DNA from: Fimenecus sp045613065
GTDB lineage: Bacteria; Bacillota; Clostridia; Oscillospirales; Acutalibacteraceae
Assembly: GCA_045613065.1 (NCBI GenBank)
Contig: JAZLAH010000033.1
Span: forward strand, 1-44,451
Reading direction: 5' to 3'
DNA: 44,451 nt
Positions 1-5,747 of the stretch are shown here, in pieces. The stretch's first letter is position 1; the number at the start of each line of letters is the position of its first letter. A program made the translations under genes and the position numbers. The notes under the pieces are model-generated. The model was not told the origin of the DNA. It saw only the letters and a program-made list of their open reading frames with translations, and did not search any database.

Positions 1-454
1 TGTTATCAACACTAAATGAAAGTTCGTATCCGTCTTTTTCAACGGTTAAGTTTTCATTACTATCAATACTTTCTGGAAATTCTACATTAAACAAATTGTC
101 TAAATTTGTATAAAGATTTCCGTTAAGAGACATTGAGTTGTTAATTTCTTCCCATACACCGTCATTAAGATAATGCAATGGCTCTTCTGTCATAATTGCA
201 GTGTATGTACCATCACTCTTTTTATATACTTTGGTGTATTCGTCTCTTTTTTCTTCAACTTCATAAAGTATTTCTGCATCAGAAGTGTTTTCTTCAGATG
301 TTGGATTATTCAAAACATCTTCAATAAATTCTTTATGTGCAATAGCATCAGTAACACTTTCTGCTAAAACTTGCAATGGCAATATTTGTGCTACAATTAA
401 GAACGCAAGAAATACTGATAAAGCTTTACACATAGTTTTAATTTTCTTTCTCAT
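1..454 (-). CDS. N-terminus of a large secreted protein, probably RHS/DNRLRE type (partial)
   Basis: This open frame starts at ATG 454-452 and runs off the left edge of the window, giving 151 residues. AAAGGAG lies just upstream of the start. Residues 1-31 form a signal peptide: a KK-rich n-region, a hydrophobic core and a VLAES cleavage region. The following segment has an acidic linker, then EVEEKRDEYTKVY, a GTYTAIM strand and LHYLNDGVWEEINNSM. That arrangement is the usual N-terminus of large clostridial wall-associated RHS-repeat or DNRLRE-domain proteins. Family assignment rests on this N-terminal pattern only; repeats and any C-terminal toxin would be outside the window. It is read in the same direction as the agr response regulator and kinase, but a terminator separates them. 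Confidence 0.62.
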   Translation of the reverse strand, partial: MRKKIKTMCKALSVFLAFLIVAQILPLQVLAESVTDAIAHKEFIEDVLNNPTSEENTSDAEILYEVEEKRDEYTKVYKKSDGTYTAIMTEEPLHYLNDGVWEEINNSMSLNGNLYTNLDNLFNVEFPESIDSNENLTVEKDGYELSFSVDN

Positions 455-614
455 ACCTTTTCTCCTTTGTCAAATTTAAACTTTGTGAATATGCTATTTG
501 GCTATAGTTTTATTTGTATCGTACACCTCCAATATGCAGACACTATATTTCGATATTCATTTTACAAACTTATGCATAAAAAGTAAGACCATTTACAAAA
601 AAATGAAAAAAATT
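455..614. other. Intergenic region upstream of the secreted-protein gene
   Basis: A+T-rich spacer between the agr kinase terminator and the start of the secreted-protein gene. It should hold the promoter of that gene, but I could not pick a convincing -35/-10 pair. No small gene is supported here. Confidence 0.4.
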
Positions 615-651
615 GACAAAAAAATAAACGGTCAATTAAAGACCGTTTATT
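615..651 (-). terminator. Terminator of the agr regulator/kinase operon
   Basis: A perfect 11-bp stem (623-633 with 641-651) has a 7-nt loop. On the minus strand it is followed by a run of T directly after the kinase stop codon at 652-654. Confidence 0.9.
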
Positions 652-1941
652 TTACGCGGGTATCAGGATAATAATTTTAAATTCGTTGTTATTGTATGCC
701 CATTCAAGTTCACCGTTATATTTGTTTAATGCTTTTATAACGCTTTTCATACCGTATCCGTGAATGTTTTTATTAGATTTAGTTGTAACAAGGTTGTTTT
801 TATCTTCGATAGGTTTGGTTGAGCAACTGTTTTTCAAAATAATTTTATGAAATTTATTATCACTTTCTAATGATAAACTTATATATGGATTATTTTCTTT
901 TTCTGCACTTTCTATAGCATTTCTCAATAAATTATCGAGAATAGCGGAAATATCATAATCACTGATAAATGAAAGATTCTCATTTATCGAAAGTATGTTG
1001 AATTCTATATTTTTATCTTTACATAAAAGATAGTACTTGTTAATAATCACATCTAACAATCGATTTTTTGTTTTAGCTTTCACAGATATCTCGTTTGACT
1101 TATTATATATTTCTTGAATATAATTTTTTACTTTTTCTTCATCGGTAAGATTACTAATATTAATCAAATTATTACGGATATCATGAATAAAAATCCTTGT
1201 TTCTTCATCTTTTTTTTCAAGTATATCAAGATATTCCAAATTGATAGATTGCTTCTGTTCAACCATTTCCATATCATGTAACTTCTTTTGGTTTGCAATT
1301 GTTCTTTCATGAATGAAAAAAACAACAATAATAGCAAAAAACATAAATATCTCACTTAATACAAAAAGTACATTAGTATTAGTATTTGATTCATAATAAA
1401 TATTTTGGTAACGGAAAACCATTGTTATAAAAAAGGTTGTTGAAGGTAATATAGTAAGGAGAATTGACGACATTAATCCGTCTTTACTTCTTGTTCTTTT
1501 TGAAAATGAAGAAATAATTGCTAGTAATGCAAAATAAATAAACTTTGATGCAAATGCTTCTTCAACAAATAATATGGAATCATTTTCATATCCATTAACA
1601 GCAATATTGAAAAAAGCAGAGATAAGAAAAAATACTATGTATTCAGAAATATTCATTACTGCAACAAGTAGAAGTGCATGAAATATAGACAATTTCCAAT
1701 CACATTTGAAGGCAATAAAAAATGTTAAAAAGAACAAAATTATGGTCGAAGCTATATTAACAACAAATGATGAAAATATTAGAAGTAATATCCATAGTAT
1801 AATATTGAAAAAAACACAAGTTATAAAAGATGTATTTGCGTCTCTCTTATATTCGAATAATCGGTGACCATACCAAAAAATGATATAAGAACTTAAAATA
1901 TATGAAAAAAACATTGTGATGGCAAAAACTGATTGACTCAT
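652..1941 (-). CDS. AgrC-like sensor histidine kinase (peptide receptor)
   Basis: A 429-residue membrane histidine kinase of the AgrC/HPK10 class, expected to sense the cyclic peptide made from the nearby AgrD-like propeptide. About six membrane segments fill residues 1-212. A coiled linker then leads to the phosphoacceptor motif HDIRNNL (His253), the N box LLRNAIE (Asn341) and a G box HGYGMKS (about 394-400). The GHKL ATPase domain is complete. The start lies 3 bp after the response regulator stop, and its ribosome binding site GAGGGG is inside that gene, so the two are translationally linked. Being divergent from agrD/agrB rather than in one BDCA operon is a variation on the staphylococcal layout. 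Confidence 0.9.
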   Translation of the reverse strand: MSQSVFAITMFFSYILSSYIIFWYGHRLFEYKRDANTSFITCVFFNIILWILLLIFSSFVVNIASTIILFFLTFFIAFKCDWKLSIFHALLLVAVMNISEYIVFFLISAFFNIAVNGYENDSILFVEEAFASKFIYFALLAIISSFSKRTRSKDGLMSSILLTILPSTTFFITMVFRYQNIYYESNTNTNVLFVLSEIFMFFAIIVVFFIHERTIANQKKLHDMEMVEQKQSINLEYLDILEKKDEETRIFIHDIRNNLINISNLTDEEKVKNYIQEIYNKSNEISVKAKTKNRLLDVIINKYYLLCKDKNIEFNILSINENLSFISDYDISAILDNLLRNAIESAEKENNPYISLSLESDNKFHKIILKNSCSTKPIEDKNNLVTTKSNKNIHGYGMKSVIKALNKYNGELEWAYNNNEFKIIILIPA

Positions 1942-1944
1942 TTG

Positions 1945-2652
1945 TTATACCCCTCTTTCTGCAAATAAAAACATTTTCGTTCTAAACTCTTGTTGTTTTT
2001 TTGCTGCAATCGATATTTCGATATTGCTATTACAATATGATAAAATAAGCGATTTTCGAGTAAAGCTCTTGATGTAGTTAAAATTTATAATAAAGCTTGA
2101 ATGTGGTGAATAAAAAATTAATTCGTTTAGTATATTTTTCCAATACTCAATTTTTTTTTTAGAAACATATTCACCATTTGTCGTTACAATTTTAGTTTTT
2201 CTTTTATAAGACTCACAATATACAATTGAACCTGTAGGTATTACTATGGATTCGTTATTTGCACAAATTACTTTAACATCTTTGCTTGATATTGAAAGTA
2301 ATGCTGAATCTAATGAACGGTATAATCGAGGAACATCCAACGGCTTTTGTAAAAATCTGTAAGCTCCAATGTCAAAAGCATCATCAAGATAATCTGAATA
2401 AGCAGTTATCATAAAAACAACGTTATTTGGATATTTTTGCTTTAAAACTTTTCCGGTTTCAATTCCATCCAACATAGGCATTTCAACATCAAGAAAAGCC
2501 ATATCGAAGTTTATTTCACTATTTAGCAAATCTTCACCATTATCAAAATCATATATTTCTACATCAATTAATTTTTCTGAAAAATAGTTAGAAAGTGCAT
2601 ATTTAATTTCATTTCTTGCTAGAATTTCGTCATCACATATTGCTATTTTCAT
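1945..2652 (-). CDS. AgrA-like response regulator with LytTR DNA-binding domain
   Basis: A 235-residue two-domain regulator. The receiver domain (1-120) has the acidic pair DD at 7-8, the phosphoacceptor Asp55 in AFLDVEMP, a conserved Thr in MITAYSD and Lys in FLQKP. A LytTR domain (about 130-232) follows, the DNA-binding type used by AgrA. It is the first gene of the pair with the kinase. GGAGG precedes its ATG by 7 nt. A strong hairpin lies directly upstream, between this gene and the XRE gene, so expression may depend on read-through or on a promoter next to the hairpin. Confidence 0.9.
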   Translation of the reverse strand: MKIAICDDEILARNEIKYALSNYFSEKLIDVEIYDFDNGEDLLNSEINFDMAFLDVEMPMLDGIETGKVLKQKYPNNVVFMITAYSDYLDDAFDIGAYRFLQKPLDVPRLYRSLDSALLSISSKDVKVICANNESIVIPTGSIVYCESYKRKTKIVTTNGEYVSKKKIEYWKNILNELIFYSPHSSFIINFNYIKSFTRKSLILSYCNSNIEISIAAKKQQEFRTKMFLFAERGV

Positions 2653-2663
2653 CGTTTAACCTC

Positions 2664-2704
2664 CAAATAAAATGCCGTAAACTATATTTTTAGTTTACGG
2701 CATT
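2664..2704 (-). terminator. Perfect hairpin between the XRE gene and the agrA-like gene
   Basis: A 13-bp perfect stem (2671-2683 with 2692-2704) has an 8-nt A/T loop. On the minus strand it is followed by TTTATTT and then the GGAGG of the response regulator. It looks like a terminator after the XRE gene that may act as an attenuator. Confidence 0.75.
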
Positions 2705-2723
2705 AGTTTTAAATTGTCAAATA

Positions 2724-3050
2724 TTAATTTTTATGATGATTTTCAGCAATAGCTTTTACAATAATTTTTATTGTTTGAATTTCATCTTCGTTACATTCAC
2801 GAAGATATTCTTCTATTTCGTTGAACTTGTTTTTCTTTACAACACCAAGCGTAAAATAATCGATTGTTACACCCAAGCAAGTAGCTATATCATATAACAA
2901 TTCAATGTTTGCCTTGGTTCGTCCTGTTTCAATAGCAGAGATGTGTTTTACAGAAACTTCAACTTTTTCTGCTAACTCTTCTTGTGTTATTTTCATTTTT
3001 CTTCTCTGGGTACTTATTCTAAACCCCATCATTTTTAAATTTAATTTCAT
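2724..3050 (-). CDS. XRE-family transcriptional regulator
   Basis: A 108-residue protein with an N-terminal Cro/C1-type helix-turn-helix at about residues 10-67: KMKITQEELAEKVEVSVKHISAIETGR, then a scaffold helix ending in GVTIDYF. The C-terminal 40 residues are an acidic/lysine helix with no known domain. It is the first gene on the minus side of the divergent agr promoter. Its promoter -10 (TATAAT, complement of 3074-3079) is close to a perfect inverted repeat at 3099-3124, which makes it a candidate self-repressor and agr repressor. GGTGG precedes the ATG. Which DNA it binds is inference. Confidence 0.88.
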   Translation of the reverse strand: MKLNLKMMGFRISTQRRKMKITQEELAEKVEVSVKHISAIETGRTKANIELLYDIATCLGVTIDYFTLGVVKKNKFNEIEEYLRECNEDEIQTIKIIVKAIAENHHKN

Positions 3051-3073
3051 ATAACCACCAATGTAATTGTATC

Positions 3074-3079
3074 ATTATA
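3074..3079 (-). promoter_or_regulatory. Probable -10 box of the XRE gene
   Basis: TATAAT on the minus strand, 24 bp upstream of the XRE start codon. With a 17-bp spacer, the -35 position (3097-3102) falls on the edge of the inverted repeat. Confidence 0.5.
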
Positions 3080-3098
3080 TAAAACCAAACAACACATA

Positions 3099-3124
3099 CT
3101 TTTATTAGATAATTCTAATAAAAG
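3099..3124. promoter_or_regulatory. Perfect 11-bp inverted repeat, candidate operator in the divergent agr region
   Basis: CTTTTATTAGA (3099-3109) and its exact reverse complement (3114-3124) are separated by TAAT. It lies between the divergent XRE and agrD genes and overlaps the expected -35 of the XRE promoter. The size and symmetry fit a dimeric XRE repressor better than the direct-repeat sites bound by LytTR regulators. No poly-T follows, so it is unlikely to be a terminator. Confidence 0.65.
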
Positions 3125-3215
3125 GTTATATAATTTACTTTGTATTAGGGGAAAAAACCTATAAATAGAATTGTAGTTATTTTTACAAATAAATATTACT
3201 TTTGTGAAATTGGTA

Positions 3216-3244
3216 TTGAAATACAAATAGAAAGTGAGTATATT
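3216..3244 (+). promoter_or_regulatory. Possible promoter of agrD-agrB
   Basis: TTGAAA (3216-3221), a 17-bp spacer and TATATT (3239-3244). The leader to the ribosome binding site would be very short, so the true start could be further upstream. Confidence 0.35.
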
Positions 3245-3266
3245 TCATTTGTAGGGAGGTTAAAAA

Positions 3267-3434
3267 ATGAAGTTTAAAAATGAGAAAAAAGAAAAAGCGG
3301 CCAAACTTTTAAAAACAATTGTTAATCAGTCATTAATCATAGATTCTGATTATATAACGTGTCTTTTTGTTTATCAGCCTAAAGCACCAAAAGAATTAAA
3401 AAAGTTTAGTAAAATAAAAAAGAATGATTACTAA
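3267..3434 (+). CDS. AgrD-like autoinducer propeptide (55 aa)
   Basis: A small gene, below usual length cut-offs, with a strong GGGAGGT 6 nt before the ATG. Residues 1-20 form a lysine-rich amphipathic leader, residues 21-37 the signal region, and the C-terminus is charged. The key stretch is YITCLFVYQPKAPKEL (residues 29-44). A Cys (Cys32) is followed by four hydrophobic/aromatic residues and then a PKEL motif, exactly as in staphylococcal AgrD, where Cys plus four residues form the thiolactone ring and PKEL lies in the C-terminal recognition tail. The predicted ring is Cys32-Leu-Phe-Val-Tyr36. The gene overlaps the start of agrB by 11 nt, implying translational coupling. The family call comes from motif plus context; the exact mature peptide is inference. 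Confidence 0.9.
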   Translation: MKFKNEKKEKAAKLLKTIVNQSLIIDSDYITCLFVYQPKAPKELKKFSKIKKNDY

Positions 3435-4011
3435 TTTATCAACAAGAATTATCGGTGCATTAATAAAAAAATCAATAATTAATGACATGGAACAGGAATT
3501 ATATATATATGGATTCTTTATGTTATTATCACAGACATTATATTTCATTTTAACTTTAATATTTGGAGTTCTGTTGAATATAGTTCTTGAAAGTGTTGTT
3601 TTTTATGTTGCATTTCTATTTATAAGAACAAGTGCAGGTGGGATACATGCTTCAAGTGAATTGAAATGCGAGGTAGCAACTACCTTATCATTATTTTTAT
3701 GTCTTGGAATTGTAAAACTATGTGACCTTTATAATCTTAAGACTGTAATAATTATTTTAACGATAGTTGCTACTGTTTTGATTTTTGTATTGTGTCCATT
3801 GGACTCTCCTGAAAAACCACTGACTACAAAAGAAAAGAAATATTTCCGTAAAAAATCTTGGATAATTTTACTTATAATTTTAACTATTATAGGATTATCC
3901 ATGTGCTTTAAAATCAATACCTTAATTTACCCATGTTGCATGAGCTTGATTTTGGAAAGTATATTACTCTTTTTAGGAAGAATTAAGGAAATAAGAAAAA
4001 AGAATGGATAA
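3424..4011 (+). CDS. AgrB-like propeptide-processing cysteine protease
   Basis: A 195-residue integral membrane protein of the accessory gene regulator B family, which cuts the AgrD C-terminal tail and forms the thiolactone. The catalytic pair is present: His75 and Cys82 in IRTSAGGIHASSELKCE, with the same 7-residue spacing as His77/Cys84 of S. aureus AgrB. Hydrophobic segments at about 30-65, 85-105, 108-128, 143-162 and 166-187 fit the usual topology. The start codon lies inside the end of agrD, and the gene overlaps the following XRE gene by 8 nt. The order D then B is the reverse of staphylococcal BD. Confidence 0.93.
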   Translation: MITNLSTRIIGALIKKSIINDMEQELYIYGFFMLLSQTLYFILTLIFGVLLNIVLESVVFYVAFLFIRTSAGGIHASSELKCEVATTLSLFLCLGIVKLCDLYNLKTVIIILTIVATVLIFVLCPLDSPEKPLTTKEKKYFRKKSWIILLIILTIIGLSMCFKINTLIYPCCMSLILESILLFLGRIKEIRKKNG

Positions 4012-4381
4012 TACTTTTGGAATATTCCTAAAAGAAAAACGTCAACAAAACGGATTATCACTTAGAGCATTAAGTAAACAAGTCGAATTATCTCATATTT
4101 ATTTATATAATATTGAGAGTGGAAAAAAAGCTCCGCCAAATGATGAGATGATTATACGACTTGCAAACGCTCTTAATTTTGATGAGAAATCTCGATTGTT
4201 ATTTTTTGATATTGCCGCCAAATGTAAATTTGATATAGACAGTAGTAATTATTACATACCTGTTGATATATCTCAGTATCTTAATGAAAATGAAGATGTG
4301 AGAAATGTTATACGTGAGGCAAATCAAAAAGAACAACACAACTCGTTTTGGAACGATTTATTAAAGGAATTAAAAAAATAA
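4004..4381 (+). CDS. XRE-family regulator encoded with agrDB
   Basis: A 125-residue protein with a Cro/C1 helix-turn-helix at residues 5-65: FGIFLKEKRQQNGLSLRALSKQVELSHIYLYNIESGKKAPP in summary form. A short linker and a charged C-terminal helix follow. It overlaps the end of agrB by 8 nt and is followed by a terminator, so agrD-agrB-xre form one compact transcription unit. A second XRE regulator inside an agr locus is unusual. It may set the level of the element's own genes or of the agr promoter, but its target is unknown. Confidence 0.88.
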   Translation: MDNTFGIFLKEKRQQNGLSLRALSKQVELSHIYLYNIESGKKAPPNDEMIIRLANALNFDEKSRLLFFDIAAKCKFDIDSSNYYIPVDISQYLNENEDVRNVIREANQKEQHNSFWNDLLKELKK

Positions 4382-4408
4382 ATATGTCCCGCAAGGGATA
4401 TATTTTTT
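4382..4408 (+). terminator. Terminator of the agrD-agrB-xre unit
   Basis: A 9-bp stem with one G-U pair (4382-4390 with 4395-4403), a GCAA tetraloop and a T run, starting immediately after the stop codon. Confidence 0.85.
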
Positions 4409-4438
4409 GTTTGTAGTGTTATCCAATGGAGAACAAAA

Positions 4439-4627
4439 ATGATAGTTTTATCAAAATCTTTTCAGCCAAATGTTAAAAAAGTACATTGTCCTGTTTGTGG
4501 GGGCAGATTATGCGATGTCAATTCATCTGAAAGAATATTTTTGAATAATCAAAATGTGAAGAGTGAGATAGTTTTGAAGTGTCACAAATGTAGAAACCAA
4601 ATAGGAATATCAATGCAGAATAATTAA
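4439..4627 (+). CDS. Small zinc-ribbon protein
   Basis: A 62-residue protein with two CxxC knuckles, HCPVCGG at about residues 16-22 and KCHKCRN at about 47-53, spaced as in a zinc ribbon. GGAGAA is 6 nt upstream of the ATG. Small Com-like zinc-ribbon proteins of this kind are common in clostridial prophages and integrative elements. No specific function is known to me. It stands alone between two terminators. Confidence 0.7.
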   Translation: MIVLSKSFQPNVKKVHCPVCGGRLCDVNSSERIFLNNQNVKSEIVLKCHKCRNQIGISMQNN

Positions 4628-4650
4628 ATTATATGTACAGTACTTCATTA

Positions 4651-4691
4651 AAAATAGAAGTCTGACGATTTCGTCGGGCTTCTATTTTTTT
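4651..4691 (+). terminator. Terminator after the zinc-ribbon gene
   Basis: An 18-bp stem (4651-4668 with 4671-4688) with two G-U pairs, a tiny apical loop and seven T. Confidence 0.88.
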
Positions 4692-4752
4692 GTCCTTCGA
4701 AAAGAAAGGACATAATGAATCAATATTGGTTAGCTTATATAGCTAAATATCC

Positions 4753-4806
4753 ATAGTCTCCTGAATTTTTGAATTAAAAAAATTTCAAAAAATTAAAGGA
4801 GACTAT
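4753..4806 (+). promoter_or_regulatory. Stem-loop that pairs with the ribosome binding site of the next gene
   Basis: ATAGTCTCC (4753-4761) is the exact reverse complement of GGAGACTAT (4798-4806), which contains the Shine-Dalgarno GGAG of the gene starting at 4811. The inner bases (4762-4773 with about 4784-4797) continue the pairing imperfectly. This predicts translation control of the sigma-like gene. Confidence 0.65.
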
Positions 4807-4810
4807 AAAA

Positions 4811-5320
4811 ATGAGTTTTAATAGAAGAAATGAATATAAAAAATATATTGCAAAACAGGAGGCTCAAAAAAGAGAGTACATAGCACTTGGTCTTTCTAAA
4901 GAACAAATAGAGAAGATACAAGAATTAGATAGACAACAGTTTTTGAGTGATATGCGTTTCTATATGCACAATCAATCTTTTGATTATGTTAACGATGATT
5001 TTGAAACTGACGAGCAAAGTCCACTATTTAAAAGATTTTTTCATTCTTTAACAACATATCAGGAATCAATTGATAAACACCTTGGTATGGATATTAAAAA
5101 TGATGAGTTGATAAGTGCAATAAATAAACTATCACCAATTCAAAAAGAGATTTTAAAACTGTTGATTGATGGTTATTCAGTAGGGGAAATTAATAAAATC
5201 ACAAGAATTCCTTGTCGAACCATTTACTACAAAAAGAAACAAATCAAAAAGAAGTTACGTCCATCTATGAAAAAACTTTTTCCTGAATGCTTCGATGTGA
5301 ATGAAGGTGCGAACGAATAG
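4811..5320 (+). CDS. Sigma-70 region 4-like DNA-binding protein of the element
   Basis: A 169-residue protein. The N-terminal 50 residues are a charged helical region. Residues about 108-160 (LSPIQKEILKLLIDGYSVGEINKI, then RIPCRTIYYKKKQIKKKL) form a sigma region 4/LuxR-like helix-turn-helix. Equivalent sigma-like proteins sit just upstream of xis/int in Tn916-type elements, where they affect transfer gene expression. Its ribosome binding site lies in a stem-loop. It ends in a terminator before xis. The exact target is unknown. Confidence 0.75.
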   Translation: MSFNRRNEYKKYIAKQEAQKREYIALGLSKEQIEKIQELDRQQFLSDMRFYMHNQSFDYVNDDFETDEQSPLFKRFFHSLTTYQESIDKHLGMDIKNDELISAINKLSPIQKEILKLLIDGYSVGEINKITRIPCRTIYYKKKQIKKKLRPSMKKLFPECFDVNEGANE

Positions 5321-5344
5321 CAGGTTATACATAGTTATAATTGT

Positions 5345-5380
5345 ATAAGATTATTTTTATTGAAAAGAGTCTTATTTTTT
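5345..5380 (+). terminator. Terminator between the sigma-like gene and xis
   Basis: ATAAGATT (5345-5352) pairs with AGTCTTAT (5368-5375) with one wobble. The loop is 15 nt and a T run extends to 5380. Confidence 0.6.
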
Positions 5381-5414
5381 GTATAAAAAAACATATAACA
5401 AAGAGGTGATATTT

Positions 5415-5666
5415 ATATTTAAAAAATTATATGATAAGTTTTTGTACTTAATTTATAGTGTTTCTGGTGAGTTAGAGATTCCGATATGGGAAAAATATAC
5501 TCTTTCAATTGAAGAAGCAGCAGAATATTTTCGTATAGGTGAAAACAAACTCAGACACATTATCAGTAAAGATAAATTTGCAGATTTCATTTTATGGAAT
5601 GGCAATAGAGCACAAATTAAACGAAAACTTTTTGAAAAGTACATTGATAAATTGAATTTTATATAA
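5415..5666 (+). CDS. xis: Tn916-type excisionase (start codon uncertain)
   Basis: The C-terminal two thirds (IPIWEKYTLSIEEAAEYFRIGENKLRH in two halves, then WNGNRAQIKRKLFEKYID) is a close match in pattern to Tn916 Xis, a small winged-helix protein that directs integrase to excision. No in-frame ATG exists. AAGAGGTG (5401-5408) is a good ribosome binding site whose natural spacing points to ATA at 5415. A TTG at 5379 lies in the T run of a terminator, and a TTG at 5442 has no clear site. I therefore annotate from 5415 with low certainty on the start. It lies about 80 bp before int. Confidence 0.8.
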   Translation: MFKKLYDKFLYLIYSVSGELEIPIWEKYTLSIEEAAEYFRIGENKLRHIISKDKFADFILWNGNRAQIKRKLFEKYIDKLNFI

Positions 5667-5669
5667 TTG

Positions 5670-5730
5670 CACATTTGAATTACTGACCGTGATGTGGTAA
5701 TTTATTGATGCTATATCACGGTCAAATGTG
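5670..5730 (+). promoter_or_regulatory. Long two-part inverted repeat between xis and int
   Basis: CACATTT (5670-5676) and GACCGTGAT (5685-5693) pair with ATCACGGTC (5715-5723) and AAATGTG (5724-5730), leaving an 8-nt bulge on one side. There is no poly-T, so this is more likely a regulatory or protein-binding structure than a terminator. The int ribosome binding site follows at 5737. Confidence 0.6.
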
Positions 5731-5747
5731 TCAGAACGGAGGTTAAT

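Noticed and set aside
173..479. Two 64-codon plus-strand frames
   Set aside because: They are opposite-strand shadows of the secreted-protein gene, which has a signal peptide and a ribosome site.
3160..3220. Direct repeats resembling LytTR binding sites upstream of agrD
   Set aside because: The two best segments (around 3169 and 3208) share only a few bases in A/T-rich DNA; not strong enough to call.
5379..5414. TTG at 5379 as the start of xis
   Set aside because: It lies in the T run of the upstream terminator and lacks a good ribosome site; the strong site is at 5401-5408.
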